Origin: Corylus avellana
Taxonomy: Eukaryota; Streptophyta; Magnoliopsida; Fagales; Betulaceae
Assembly (NCBI RefSeq): GCF_901000735.1
Contig: NC_081542.1
Location: 13,632,729 to 13,696,728, forward strand
Direction of reading: 5' to 3'
Length of the DNA: 64,000 nucleotides
Below are positions 52,636 through 64,000 of the stretch, piece after piece. The stretch's first letter is position 1; the number at the start of each line of letters is the position of its first letter. The position numbers and the translations under genes are program-made. The notes under the pieces are model-generated. The model ran no database searches and was not told the DNA's origin. It saw only the letters and a program-made list of their open reading frames with translations.

Positions 52636-53340
52636 TGTGGAGTTTCCCATACCCTTGTTTCAATATTCATTCGAACACACACACACAAAAAAGAATTTTA
52701 CTTTCAAAAAATAAAACAAAAATAGAAACCAGATTTGAATATCAGCCAAAAACAAAATCAAAATTTTGTTTAGCATCTCGTTTGGTTGCCGAGACAAATG
52801 TGGGAGAGAAAGAAGCCTCGTTTTTTACATGAAAATCTTTTAAAAATATGATTTTTTTTTTTCTTTCGCATTTTCCTCTAATTTCTAGGCAACCAAAACA
52901 ACCAGTGATCATTGTTTGAGAAATGAAATGTAACCTGGAATGGAGGATTTCCGGGAACCATGTTGGTCGTCCATTTTCCCCTTTCCTGGGTGCTCCAGTT
53001 CGTGACCCGGAGAAGGAAACCCAGGCGCGTGACAACTTGTGCGCACGTACAGATATCGTTTGTAACCAAAACGTTAGCGTTTTAGTCACGTCCAGTTATT
53101 TTGTGTTTTATTGGAAAAGTTACTAAACTCAAAAGACAAAAGTGCCCAGAGAAATTTCCAAATCTTACCATTAAGTAAGAACAAAATAGTCATTTGATTA
53201 ATCAAACAAAAATCACTACTTTTTACTCTCATAGACAAAGTCTCTCTCTCTCTCTCTCTTTGCTAGGGTTTTTGCTCCGAGTCTCTGCACCTAGGGTGTC
53301 TCTTCTCTGCAATCAGATACAATTCGAGCTACACACAGCC
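52636..53340. promoter_or_regulatory. Shared head-to-head promoter region of the carrier and U1-C genes
   Basis: The two start codons are 705 bp apart on opposite strands. The interval has moderately GC-rich parts near 52920-53060 and a CT array at about 53239-53260 shortly before the U1-C start, probably in its leader. No TATA box is clear on either side, as is common for housekeeping genes. Confidence 0.6.
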
Positions 53341-53888
53341 ATGCCACGGTGTGTTCTTTTTTGTTCTCTTTGCTATGCTATCTTTCACGTATTCTTACCT
53401 CATTATTATGAATTTTTCATGCTGATATATATATGTGTGTGTATATTGACGGATACGATTCTGCAGATACTACTGTGATTATTGTGACACCTACTTGACC
53501 CACGATTCGGTAAGCCCCTTTGTTCAAGTTGATGCTTTTCAAAATTGATTGATGCATTTGATTTTGTGTATATCTCCTAGAGCTTCTTATTATGTCCTTT
53601 TTTTGTTTTGTTAATTTGTTGCGAAAGTTTTGAGGATTAGTGCTAAGATTGAACCAAATGACGCGAATGCTGTTTTCTTTCACTGAAGTTGACTGCAAAA
53701 CAGTGCAGGAGCTAGTTAATTTAAGTGGGGAACCATGCAAGTTAACTTTCACTAGAAAATGTCCTTTTTTTCTTTTCTTTTTTTCTCTTTTTTTTTTTTT
53801 TTTGTCTCGTTTTGATATGTGCATTTTTTGGGGTGCTTTTGATTTTCTTTCCTGGTGGTCGTTTAATTGTGAAACAAAGAACTAAAGA

Positions 53889-53931
<43 letters not shown>

Positions 53932-55606
53932 TTTTATAGTCTAAAGAAAACAATATGGTTGATGTTGAGGGTAGTTATCTTTAAGGTTTTTGTTATTTTG
54001 AGTCTTAGTTAGCTCCTAAGAAAGTCTGATTATTTTCTGGGTACAATTGGTATTGTTTGTCAATGGTCGTTTTATACTATGTAAGAATAAGAATAGTTTT
54101 TCCCGAACTTCTTGCTGTACCAGAGTTGCTTTGCTTAGCTTAATGGTTTAGCCTTTTCAACTTGATTGTGGTCTTAGTTTGAACTAGCAATATCACTTAT
54201 CAAAATAAAAATCAAATGAAGCTTAGCTTATTAAGTGCAAGCTCTATGTTTGCTTAATTGTTTATTGTGGGTTTACTGGGTTCTCGGATTTTAAAATTAC
54301 GGTTATAAAAACAATTGCATGTCGGTGAAAACCTGGTTTACAAGTGTCTGTGCCTTTTGAAGTCTAAAATGTTGTATGTGCAGTCTCATGTTTATCATAC
54401 TTGCAGCTTCTAGAAAGTGAGATAATGAACATTTGTATATTGTTGACGATCTCATTTTTATATTTCAGCCATCTGTAAGAAAGCAGCACAATGCAGGTTA
54501 CAAGCACAAGCACAATGTTCGGACATACTATCAACAATTTGAGGAGCAACAAACCCAAAGCTTGATCGACCAAAGGATTAAGGAACATCTTGGGCAAGCT
54601 GCAGCTTTCCAGCAGGTTGGTGCTGCTTACAATCAACATCTAATGGGTCAGAGGCCCCGCCTTCCTGTTCTACCTACACCCGTAATGGCACAGATACCTG
54701 GAAGTTCACCATTACTCCCAGGGATGAGGCCTCCTGTTTTACCAAGACCAATTGCCGGGCCTCCAGGTAAATTGGATAGTGTGTGTATATATATGTTGGC
54801 ATCTCATTTCTGGTCCATGCATTAATCCATGTTTTTGCACATTTTGCATGTAGATTTTCTTTTCTTTTTTTTTTGTGTTTTGACCTCTTATGTGCCCTGC
54901 TATCATTTCTTCTAGTTCAAACAGTTGTCATGTATCTGACTGGATCTATTGCTGTTGCCACTGATAGTTGATATTATTGTGCACATCTCTGTTCTTCCTT
55001 CTAGTGATTTTCTGCTGCTGTAGGTCATCCAACTTTCATTTGAGTTTCCCACATCATAGCAATCAAACAGTAGATAGACAAGAACATTGGTGGATTACCT
55101 CGTTATATGTCTGACATGTTTTCTAAAAAACTACCAGTATGTTCTCAATCAATCAAATGGTGTACTTTTCTATCCTTGTCTTCTCTGTCAGACACATGCA
55201 ATAGAATTTTTATGCTAGTCCTCTTCCGCATTTATGTTTTATGCTTGGATCTTCATGCCACCATGTTTGATCCATATGCAAGACATGCAATCTTTCCTTT
55301 GTCCTTAAGGATGTACTATATTCAATATTTTTGTTGGGGTTGGCAGGGTATCTGTCTTCTCCGACAATGCCACCTATGATGATGCTTCCACCTGGTGCTC
55401 CTTCCATGCCTGGTCAATTGAATGCTATTCCAAGGCCTCCTGTGAGTGCAGCCACAACAGTTCCTGGAAACACAGCAGCACCCACTTCCAATGGTGCTCC
55501 ACCTATGGTCATGCAGCCATTGTATCAAGCCAGTCCAGCACCATCAACAAGTGGGGGCTATGATAATCTCAATTCCAATGCCCAAGCTACTGAGGCTAGT
55601 CATTAG
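53341..55606 (+). CDS. U1 small nuclear ribonucleoprotein C (U1-C)
   Basis: Four exons, 53341-53348, 53467-53509, 54469-54766 and 55347-55606, join to 202 residues, near the usual plant size. U1-C is a core U1 snRNP protein that stabilises pairing of U1 with 5' splice sites. The matrin-type zinc finger is complete: C6, C9, H24 and H30 in [17 protein letters not shown] and [11 protein letters not shown]. The helix [11 protein letters not shown] follows, then a Pro/Met-rich tail typical of the family. The first coding exon has only eight bases; I place it by its fit to the conserved MPRYYCDYC start and the good donor. By order it corresponds to Arabidopsis At4g03120. Confidence 0.96.
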
Positions 55607-55814
55607 CTATGAGAAACTGGTTGGTTTAACTTCCTGTCTATAGCTAAAGGAATCTGAAATATATTTAGTGTATTACAAATTTACAATGGTGCCTATGGGA
55701 CATTGAGCACTGTGAGAATTCATTTGGTACAAAGAAATCATCAAATTTTGTTTCTATTGATATAATGGGACTCAATGTTTTTCTCCTAATCCATCTCTGT
55801 CATTACACTTACCA

Positions 55815-55848
<34 letters not shown>

Positions 55849-57300
55849 GTAATAATAGTAATGGGACTCGAATTTATCTTGTTGATATTACAGGGAAAAA
55901 AAAACTTGAAGCTGGCTGACACAGCATGTATTGGCCTCACCTAAAATTTGAATCTATTAGAGAAAATTAACAAAATTATGTCAACTTGGGAATTGAGAAA
56001 TATATTGCTTACTAAAGGTATGAATGAATCATTTCAAAAGTTATTCATAAATGCTATTTTGTGTTTTACTTTTGTCTCTATGCTCTGGTGGGCATATAAC
56101 TAAGCATGACATACAAGATACTTATTGCAGAAGTTATTTGACTTGTTAATGCTGGAGTACAGGAGGAAGAGGGAGAGGAGTGGGGAGGTGATAAATATTT
56201 TAATTAATGCCGTAGAATAGATTGTAGGAACAGATTTGTACATCACTTTGTTAGGCATTATTCCTAAGCCATGACCAGGATGATAAGAATGAAATATATT
56301 CATGTAGCAGAAGTGACTAAAAGAAAGATAAGAGTGAGGAAACAGAGGGGATTTTCACATTAAACAAACAAAAAAAAAAACTGAAATTTTAGCAAAAGAG
56401 GTAGGATGAAGAAGAGAAAGAAGAACTCTAAGGAAGTGTCAAATGAAATTCCCCACATTAGTATTTTTGTTTAGTGACTTCTCAAACTTCTTGCATCCGG
56501 TGACTTCCTTGTATATTAGTAATGGAACTAGAGAAAATTACGAAAGTCCTGCATGTATTTTATGTTTTTTGTTTGTTTGTTTTGTTTTTGTTTTTGTTTT
56601 GATAAATAAATCTGTTTAATGCCCCGAGTACCATAACCATATGATTGTGACATCAGTGATAATGCTTGTCACAGGCAAACAAAGCAAGCAAGAAATTCTT
56701 GTGGTACAACAGACACCTCAGTTGGAATTTCCATCTCATGGTCTTGTAATCCTCACTATGTAATGTTCTTTTAAGAGGTTGTCAGCTGGTGGCTGAATGT
56801 AGAGAATAGTTGTGGAATCTCATTTATGTAAACATTATATAACATTGATACATTTCTAGTTGTGGCTACAAGAAAAGTTTTGCATGTCCAGAATTATTAT
56901 CTAATTTGAATTGCTCTTATTCTGTAGCAGAGATTGTTGCTTGAAATATGGATTTAGAAAACAATTTACAAGCAAGTGCAAGTGCGCTGGTTGAAGGATG
57001 AGACATATATTTTGGCAAATTTACAAGCAAGTGCTAGTTGAAGGATGAGACAGATTGGGATCCCCAATATTTTGGCAAATCCTATTGTAGTTTTCTTTGG
57101 CTCTGCCTTGTGCAACCTTCACTCTTCCCATCAAGGACCATTCCTTATTTATGAATGGTACTAGAGCTTGAAGATAAATGCTACAGTAAGATTCTTGGTG
57201 AGCCTGTGGCATGTCTTCCAAGGATCTAGAATAGATTGAAAGGACATATATGTTCTGCATGACTCATGAGATAGAAGCGAGCCTAGGCTTTTTTTTTTTT
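55607..57300. other. 3' flank of U1-C and intergenic DNA
   Basis: The start is likely U1-C 3' untranslated region. An AAT array lies at about 55817-55853. Sequence near 56940-57060 contains a short repeat (acaagcaagtgc, ttgaaggatgagaca, twice). No further exon is supported. Confidence 0.45.
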
Positions 57301-58328
57301 TTTTTACTGTACCCTCAAGTATTTATTTTGGATATTAGTTTTTTTTTTTTTTTAATAATAATAAAAGAAAAGCCCTAATGGGGCCTTCTATGCCGATCAT
57401 AGTGGGGCCTTTTTCTTTTTAGGTGTTTTCTTGTACATAAGAACTAAACAATAAATTACAATAGGCTGGGTAACCTAAACAAAAAGCTCCAAAATCACCA
57501 TATCAGATCGGGTAAATAGAAAAAAAGAGGCAATGCATTGAATGAATGATGCGGGTTTATGATTTTTTGGCACAAAGACCAAGAAAATTGACCAACAATT
57601 AAAGTGGTAATATAAGGTGTGTAGAGATGGCACAACCAAAAGGTCTAGGAAATAGCACGAAGCTGTAAATGCTCTATAAACCTTTCCAAACCCCAAAGAG
57701 CAGACGAACAAATGGTTGCCGGAACTCTTAAATACAAGGAAAATAACAACAGACAAATAAAAACAAGAGTAAAAACCTAGAACAAACAAGCAAACAACAT
57801 AAAAAGGAAATAAATAATACAAAACAATAACGTCGTTGGCTGATGGGGCGAAGGAAGGCCATATGGTGGCTGTTGGTGACCGACGCGTGTAGGCCACTTG
57901 CCGACAGTGAATGTTGAGAAGTAGCAACTAGATCTAGGAGACCGGGAACAATGGTGGGAGGTGGCAAAGCGGAGGAGATTTGTCTTCATACATCGGCGCA
58001 TGTGGGACACGCGTGCACGAGTAAGATCCACTCGCAGGGAGAGGCCGGAGCTGAGGCTTGGAACGGTTGGAGGAGGCGGTGACCAGACCATGGATAGGGC
58101 CTCCGATGAGGCAAGTAGGACCTTAAAGGAGGTATTTAGAACCTCTTAGGAGGCAGGAAAGAGAGAGGGAGGGAAGGGAGAGGGGCTCAGAGGGGAAAGG
58201 CAGGGAGGAAACTTCCTCCTCCCATGGCTGCTTGGGAAAGGAGGGGGGATTTTTCTTGAGGTGAGAGAAGAGTGTTTTGCTCTCTAGTGAGAATTCATTC
58301 TTGTATACTTCTTGTGTACTAGGATTGA

Positions 58329-58365
<37 letters not shown>

Positions 58366-58430
58366 CTTAATGATTCTTATTTAAATTGATTACAACATGC
58401 CTCTAAAGCAACTGAAGTTGTTGCTCCTAC
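57301..58430. other. Unidentified repeat-like segment, GC-rich at 57830-58270
   Basis: The middle is clearly GC-richer than its surroundings, with purine-rich gggaagg-type motifs, and no frame I can assign. It ends with cttgtatacttcttgtgtact, reminiscent of plant retroelement 3' regions, and then a TA array at 58331-58361. It is probably a transposon fragment or a captured gene piece; I cannot name it. Confidence 0.35.
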
Positions 58431-58433
58431 AGT

Positions 58434-58709
58434 GTGGTTGATAGTTTAATACTAAGCAATGATTCTAGTAGTCACCAGCGTGGTTCATTTATTGAAAATC
58501 ATTTAATCAACATGCTTAACATACACAAGCACAAACTTATTCCTCTTGATTCGGCAAAAGAATTTGAGAAAGCCTTGAACTATGGCCCCCCAAGGAGGGT
58601 GGTGTTGCTGCAGTGATTGAAAAGTGAGCACATATGGAACTTTTCCTTTCCAGCAGATGTGAATTTGGTATAGTAGGTCAAGAGTTCACCAAAATGGGAT
58701 GGAGTTTTG
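58434..58709 (+). pseudogene. Glutamate-receptor-like (GLR) channel fragment, broken
   Basis: The plus strand reads VDSLILSNDSSSHQRGSF, continues through SAKEFEKALNYGPP, shifts frame by about 58590 to GGVAAVIEK, meets a TGA at 58625-58627 and resumes as [19 protein letters not shown] with KMGWSF. This is the ligand-binding S2 region of plant ionotropic glutamate receptor homologues, with its usual KGGVAAV, ELFLS and EFxxVGQxFT landmarks. A frameshift, an in-frame stop and the missing rest of the gene show it is a dead fragment. Confidence 0.85.
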
Positions 58710-59850
58710 TAAGTATCATACCAAGCATGTCATTATCCCTCGCGGTTTGGTCGTCAAAACCGTCTAGCAACACTATGGATCTGAAGAAATTCATAAATAA
58801 ATGCAGAAATAATAAAAGCGGAATAATAAAAGGCGACCTAGATTATTTCTCAATACTCTCCCTCACGTGCAGGCCGATATTTTTCCTGGTCCTTGTCATG
58901 GGGTAAGTAGTGTAGGCCCCATTCGTCCTATAGTAAGCTTTAATACCAATGTTAAATTGCCAGTTATCTCAACAACTTAAGCTCATAGGAAAAGGTAAAT
59001 TTAATCATTTAATCATTATTTTAATAGGTGAACCCCAACACATGGAATATTTAATTTAAATGAAGGGTGATTTGACGGAATCAAAGTTTAATCCCATGAC
59101 CTTTGGCTCTGATATCATGAAGAAATTTGTGAGCTTAATTCATCTCATAAAACTGGTTATATAAGAAAAAGTTGCACATTCTTTATAAAGATGTCCAAGG
59201 TCTTGTCCACAAGTAATGCGAGATTATTTTTCAACAAGTTATACTATCATAAGACCCTTAATTTTAGTTTAATCCATATAAATTAAAACATGTTAATAAC
59301 TTTGTTCCTTTAGGTGTAGTTTAAAATGAAAATAAGCACAAAAAAATAAAAAAAAAATAGAGCAAGAAAACCTAGATTCTGATTATCCAAGCACTAATGT
59401 CCGAACAAGAGTGCTACACAAATCAAATGAACCTATGCTTTATACTTTTGTGAGCATGTGTATTAGCTAGTGTCCTTAAAGATTCATTATAAGCTCCCAA
59501 ATCCTAGGTATAGATGACAACACTGGGTAAGAAACAGAATAATTTGGTGCAATTCTTCACGCAGGAATTTGGTGAACTTTGACACAAACCAATATGCAAA
59601 GATTCTATGATCATAATGAACACCCAGGTAATCTTGCATTGATGTAAAATTTACAACAAAAATGAACACTCCATACCTTTCTGATTTCGCTGCAAGGAAT
59701 TCTATGATGATGAAGACAAGTACATAAAAAATAGTTACATATGTTTACATAAACAGAAAAGTTTGATCGATCATGTGCTGAAGTATTCCTCTTCACTATG
59801 CATGGAGAGCTTACCAAGGTGATTTGCAAAAATGAAAAGGCACGTGGCTT
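58710..59850. other. Intergenic, with an LTR retrotransposon remnant
   Basis: At 59105-59118 ggctctgatatcat is the reverse complement of a degenerate tRNA-Met primer-binding site, and 58950-59060 shares taaatttaatcatttaatca with 25740. This is a degraded LTR end. The part just below 59851 probably belongs to the 3' untranslated region of the BRCT gene. Confidence 0.5.
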
Positions 59851-62800
59851 CTAGTCATGTGCTAAGCGATTTCTTTGGACTTGATCTATGAAGAGCTTAT
59901 GTCTGTTATTGAGAAAATGAACAGGAGTGTTAAAGAAGCAAGTGGCTGAAAAGATGCACTGCATTTTCTAGATGAGACTAGCATACACTCACCAAAAAGA
60001 AAAAAGAAAAGAGTAGCATACACTTACTGTACATGCAATATGTATTGAACAATACTAAAAATTATATTTTTATCTCACAAATATCCACAATGTTGACATG
60101 ACAGTGTCAACCAACCCTTAAAAAGTCATTGTTAAATTTTTTTAAAAGATTTAGTTGAGACTGCCATGTTAACATTGTAAAATAATTGTGGGATAAAAAT
60201 ATAATATATAGCATTACTCATATGTATTTCATCTAATACATGACACATAATATGCCCTTGCAAGTAATGGCCTGGCTAAAACTACAATCAGTTGTATCAG
60301 GTTCTCAGAAGTTATCCATTGTTCACTGTTTATTTTATTTTTAAACAAGGTGGATGATTCAATCTGTGACACTCTTGCACAGGAACGAAACAGAAGCTTA
60401 AGTTGATAGTTATACTCATCTTCATCAGATCAAATTCTCAAGTAATTTGGCGAGATCTTTAGCACTTTATACCATTCCAAACTGAGTATGAAATGAGCTG
60501 CTGCAACTCCAAACTCCAGGATAGGAATCAGTTGCCCTTTACATGTGACGGGTTATTCATGTATTCAGTTAAAATATTCATAAAGAACTAGGCTCACATT
60601 ATTAGCAATTTAGCAAATATGAAACGTTATCTACATTTTTTCATAATTTTTCTTATATGTCCTCTCAAAAGCATGAAAAACTTTCAAGTGGATACTAGTT
60701 AATTAGAGTTAGTATTAAACCAGATTTCTAGAGCCTGTTGAATGCTGGATCCAAACTCAGCCCAGCTTGCATATGCAAATATTGCAATGTAGTTGTCATA
60801 CCAATACTCACCTTTTGTATTCCAGTTTCTGGATAACTATCCCGTTCAGTAGAAGCTCTGAACTGTAAACTGCTAGTCCTGCAAGTATAGGTGGTTCCAC
60901 AGATTTTTTTTTTTAATAACTGCTCTTGAGTGTTTGTTTTATAGAAAAGAAGATGGGATGATAGATGCATACCTCGTTCAAGGAAAGGCCAACATATTGC
61001 ATGATCTTCGTCACAAGAAAGAATCAAAAGATCATCTAGGACCTTTTCATCCTTTGCTGCAGATATCTGACTTCTCTCCACCGGCTGAGGAGCATTTTAT
61101 CAGAAAATCAGTAATTGAATTCATTAAGGAGGTGCATGGTACATAGAAAATCATTGCATCTGCAAGATGCAGAGAAAAAGCACAAAAACAGATCCTTCAT
61201 ACAGTCAATTCAACCACATCAGGAGAGGCGCTATGCTGCTACCAACAATAAACTAGTAGCTGCTAGCTGTGGATGTACATATATTGGCAGATACACGCAC
61301 CTGGCCATGAACTGCCTTGACCAAGCTAGTAATAATTTCTTTAGCAGGTTTAATACTAGCGGTAATGAAGACTCTTTGGCCCTGCTGGCGAGAAGCAAAT
61401 AGAGAATATGGTACCAGACATCAGCATGCAGAAACACCTCAATTGACAAGACAAAAGTCAAAACCAATTTGCAGTCAAGCCAAAGCTCTATCTGGGTAGA
61501 GCCAAATTAAGATATACGTACCTTTAGAAGTGGATGTTGGCTTGCACGAGCCAATGAAACAGGCATGCTAAAGCCGATTTCCTTTTCCTTTTTGGTATCT
61601 CTCAGAAAGTAATTCTTCTCATCAATAAGACAGCTTGCTTGTCCACAGCTCTCTAGCCATAAATGTGTCACCACTGGTTTACCAAGAGCAATGGCTTCCA
61701 ACATATTTCTTGTACGTGCAAATTTGTCGGCTATAAAATGTGTGGCATCCCTGCAACATGAAGCGAGGGATATGCCCAGTCGTGACAGAATCTGCCAGTA
61801 GAAAATAAAAAGCAGTTAAGATGCAGCTTATGACTGTTTCGCATGCAGTGTACTAGGGAATAGGAAAAGCTCGCTAAGTTAAAAGCTTCCAAGATCTACC
61901 TTTTTCTGCTGCTTGATGATATCGCCATCCAAATGCTGGCTAAACAAGACTCGGACATGTGCCATATCTCTTCGTCTTCTCAAGTCTTTCCATGTAATAT
62001 CAGGTATTGACTCAGGGGCACCTAGTCTTATAAGCTCTTTCAAAAGGAATGATTTTGGTAGGTTTTTGTAGCATGGTTTTTTGTGATAATCATAATACAA
62101 ACAATTGGATGATGCTGCATTTCTGCCCTTCGTGGAGCTAAATGTAATAGTACTTTCTGAACCAGATGGCTCGATAGTCTTTTTTGATGGAACTTCCATC
62201 TTATGGTTCTTTTCTGTACCATCAGCAAATGATGTATATTCTTTCCCTTCTAGATTTCCAGATTGCATCAAGGCACTGGCACTACACAAACCTGTAGGAA
62301 ACAATCTTGTATTGATGACAGCTGATTCACAGTTACGAATGGCACCTGCTGAGTCTGGTTCATCAAAGTTTTTCACTAACAAGCTTCTGTCAAAATCATT
62401 TTCTGAAGAAGGCCAATGTGGGGTAATGTATACTGATGACCCTGCTTTCCCCTTCACTTTGCCATTGTCTTCTGAGATTTTATGACTTTTAGTCGAATGA
62501 ACATTGCTTCCTTTTGCATATACAGTAGTGAATGGGGCATAGAGGTTTCTAGATCCATTAGAATGGCTTTGTACATTATGACGTGTTCTTTTCCGTCTAG
62601 GATATCTCCATGGATTTGATCTTAAAGAACTGGCAATGGCAGCAACCTCTTGAGTGGAACATTTTTCTCTATCACTCAAAACTTCAACTGTATCAGCAAC
62701 TATACGGCTCCTCTTTCTTCTGTACTGAATTATACCACCATCATTTATCCTTTCTCCTGGATTATCGAATTGATCCTTACTACTTATCAACTTAACCTCT

Positions 62801-63899
62801 GACATTAATGGCTTGGTTCTTTGGGAAACAGGAGATAAATTAATACACTTCCCTTGGGAATGTCCTTTGCCAAGTGAGGTATGTTCAACTGATATGAATG
62901 AACACATATCAATCTCAAACTCTCTAAGTTTGGCCCTTCCTGAAGATTCCTCTGCATTTCTTTGCATGGTAGGCTTATCAGATTTTCTGCCTGAACTTCC
63001 ATTTGCATCAGAATAATTTCCACAATGCAGCTGTTTCTCAGTAGAGGACTTCCCTTTTTTCACTTTTGTTGTTGCTGCCAACTCAAGACCGAGCTCCTTA
63101 GTTTCTGACTGCTTCTGAAATAAACCAGAACCTCCTCTATTAAATCTTCTAGCAGAACGCTTTCTTCGTGTCGACTTTGTTGGTATGTCTCCTACATCAG
63201 AACAAGCACTCTTTTGAAAGGAAGAATGTCCTAAACGAGCTTTTTTCTCAGTTACACCCCTTAGAGATTGATCAAGGGTACTTTCTAGACCTCCATAAGC
63301 ATCACTGTAACTGCAGCCAGCTGGAGGTCCACATGCTAGAGCTTCCATTGCTTCAGCAGCCACTTGAGTGCCAAAACCAATATCGAACATGTTGGATGCA
63401 TCCCTTCCTATATCACTATCTTCCAACTGCTGTCCTGTTAACCTTGCATCCAACTGATTATCCAATTCCTTAACACTGTTATTTTCACTTGCTTGTACAT
63501 TCCTAGCCTCCTGATATCCATTCACTGATCTCTGTCTGCAGCCTCCAAAATCAACAGATGCCTCCACCCTTTTGCAAAAAAAATCACTCTCTCCTTCTCC
63601 ATGCTGATCACTGCCAGTCCATTCAAAGGTTCCTGTTTTTCCAATTGGGGTTCCACGTGTAATTCTCTTTACCAAAGTTTGAGCTCCCTTTGCACTTGGG
63701 ACAAGAGGCGATTTCTCCCTCACAGTTTTTCGGTTGTCGACTCCCGGAGACAAGTCCACATTGTTAAATGACAAGAATCTGTCCACAAAGTTGAGTGCAT
63801 TGTCTTGAGACGACTCCCTAGGTTCCTGAGACCTTGGAAAGTTGTAACCACGTTCGGGTGGATGAGATTGATTTAAATTGATAGAAGACGCTTCATTCC
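59851..63899 (-). CDS. BRCT-domain protein (DNA-damage response type), 5' end probably beyond the window
   Basis: Exons on the minus strand: 63899(?)-61900, 61791-61522, 61381-61301, 61084-60973, 60878-60812 and 59902-59851, in phase, giving about 860 residues plus any upstream part. The long first exon encodes a charged, low-complexity region with a conserved-looking NALNFVDRFLSFN near its start. The C-terminus is a BRCT pair: FIADKFARTRNMLEAIALGK with VTHLWLESC in the first, then GQRVFITASIKPAKEII and ELLLNGIVIQKLEYKRHKLF in the second. Tandem BRCTs bind phosphorylated partners such as damaged-chromatin histone marks. By order it corresponds to Arabidopsis At4g03130. No in-frame ATG opens the long exon and a stop lies shortly upstream, so its acceptor is uncertain and further exons are expected to the right. 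Confidence 0.88.
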
Positions 63900-64000
63900 C
63901 TTCAAGCACATCCACAGAATAGTACAAAAAAGAAAATTACTAGTTTTCCCCCTCAAAGATTCAGCAACTACATATTCCACTTAACAGGAACTCAGAGATA
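63900..64000. other. Right edge, probable intron or upstream exon of the BRCT gene
   Basis: Below the presumed acceptor (minus-strand gaag before ggaatgaag) the frame meets a stop near 63940. The edge is too short to place another exon. Confidence 0.35.

Noticed and set aside
57475..58091. Minus-strand frames of 104-150 residues in the repeat-like segment
   Set aside because: They are hydrophobic and low in conserved features; the segment looks like a noncoding retroelement piece.
62105..62485. 126-residue plus-strand frame inside the BRCT long exon
   Set aside because: The minus strand is open for over 660 codons here with clear coding character; the plus frame is a shadow.

Overview
The window is nuclear DNA of a eudicot plant. 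Genes are split by GT-AG introns, intergenic DNA is AT-rich and full of small transposons, and the encoded proteins are plant-specific types (a CRIB-containing RopGAP, a class III peroxidase, a BRN-type RNA-binding protein). Species cannot be fixed from the sequence. Three N runs (3003-3102, 9453-9572, 18901-19000) mark joins between contigs, and two of them border near-identical duplicated blocks that look like unmerged overlapping or allelic contig ends.

Layout. 1-3002: promoter and first exon of a RopGAP gene, cut by a gap. 3103-5259: the first two exons of a class III peroxidase on the minus strand, whose later exons are missing at the gap. 5260-10953: repeat-rich intergenic DNA with a SINE, a hAT-like MITE and a 120-N gap. 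10954-15876: a second copy of the RopGAP promoter and a complete four-exon RopGAP gene. 15968-18900 and 19001-21992: two copies of a 2.9-3.0 kb block, each carrying a small gene (minus strand) for an aspartate-rich protein. 22-30 kb: transposon-rich, with several long-inverted-repeat elements flanked by 9-bp duplications, a SINE and a dead LINE end. 30.5-31.9 kb: exon-like remnants of an unidentified minus-strand gene. 32803-37724: a nine-exon BRN1-type three-RRM gene (minus). 38-48 kb: repeat-rich, without a gene I can support. 48297-52635: an eight-exon mitochondrial carrier gene (minus) with an apparent one-base frameshift in exon 1. 53341-55606: a four-exon U1 snRNP-C gene (plus), head to head with the carrier. 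58.4-58.7 kb: a broken glutamate-receptor-like fragment. 59851-63899: a large BRCT-domain gene (minus), probably continuing past the right edge.

The order RopGAP - BRN1 - mitochondrial carrier - U1-C - BRCT protein is, from memory, the order of Arabidopsis At4g03100, At4g03110, At4g03115, At4g03120 and At4g03130. This supports the gene calls and marks a conserved syntenic block expanded here by transposons. The genes do not form one pathway: they cover ROP GTPase signalling, mRNA regulation, mitochondrial transport, splicing and DNA-damage-type phosphopeptide recognition. I saw no convincing new multi-gene system. The most unusual items are the shared family of long-inverted-repeat elements, the gap-bordered duplications, the carrier frameshift and the unidentified exon cluster behind BRN1.
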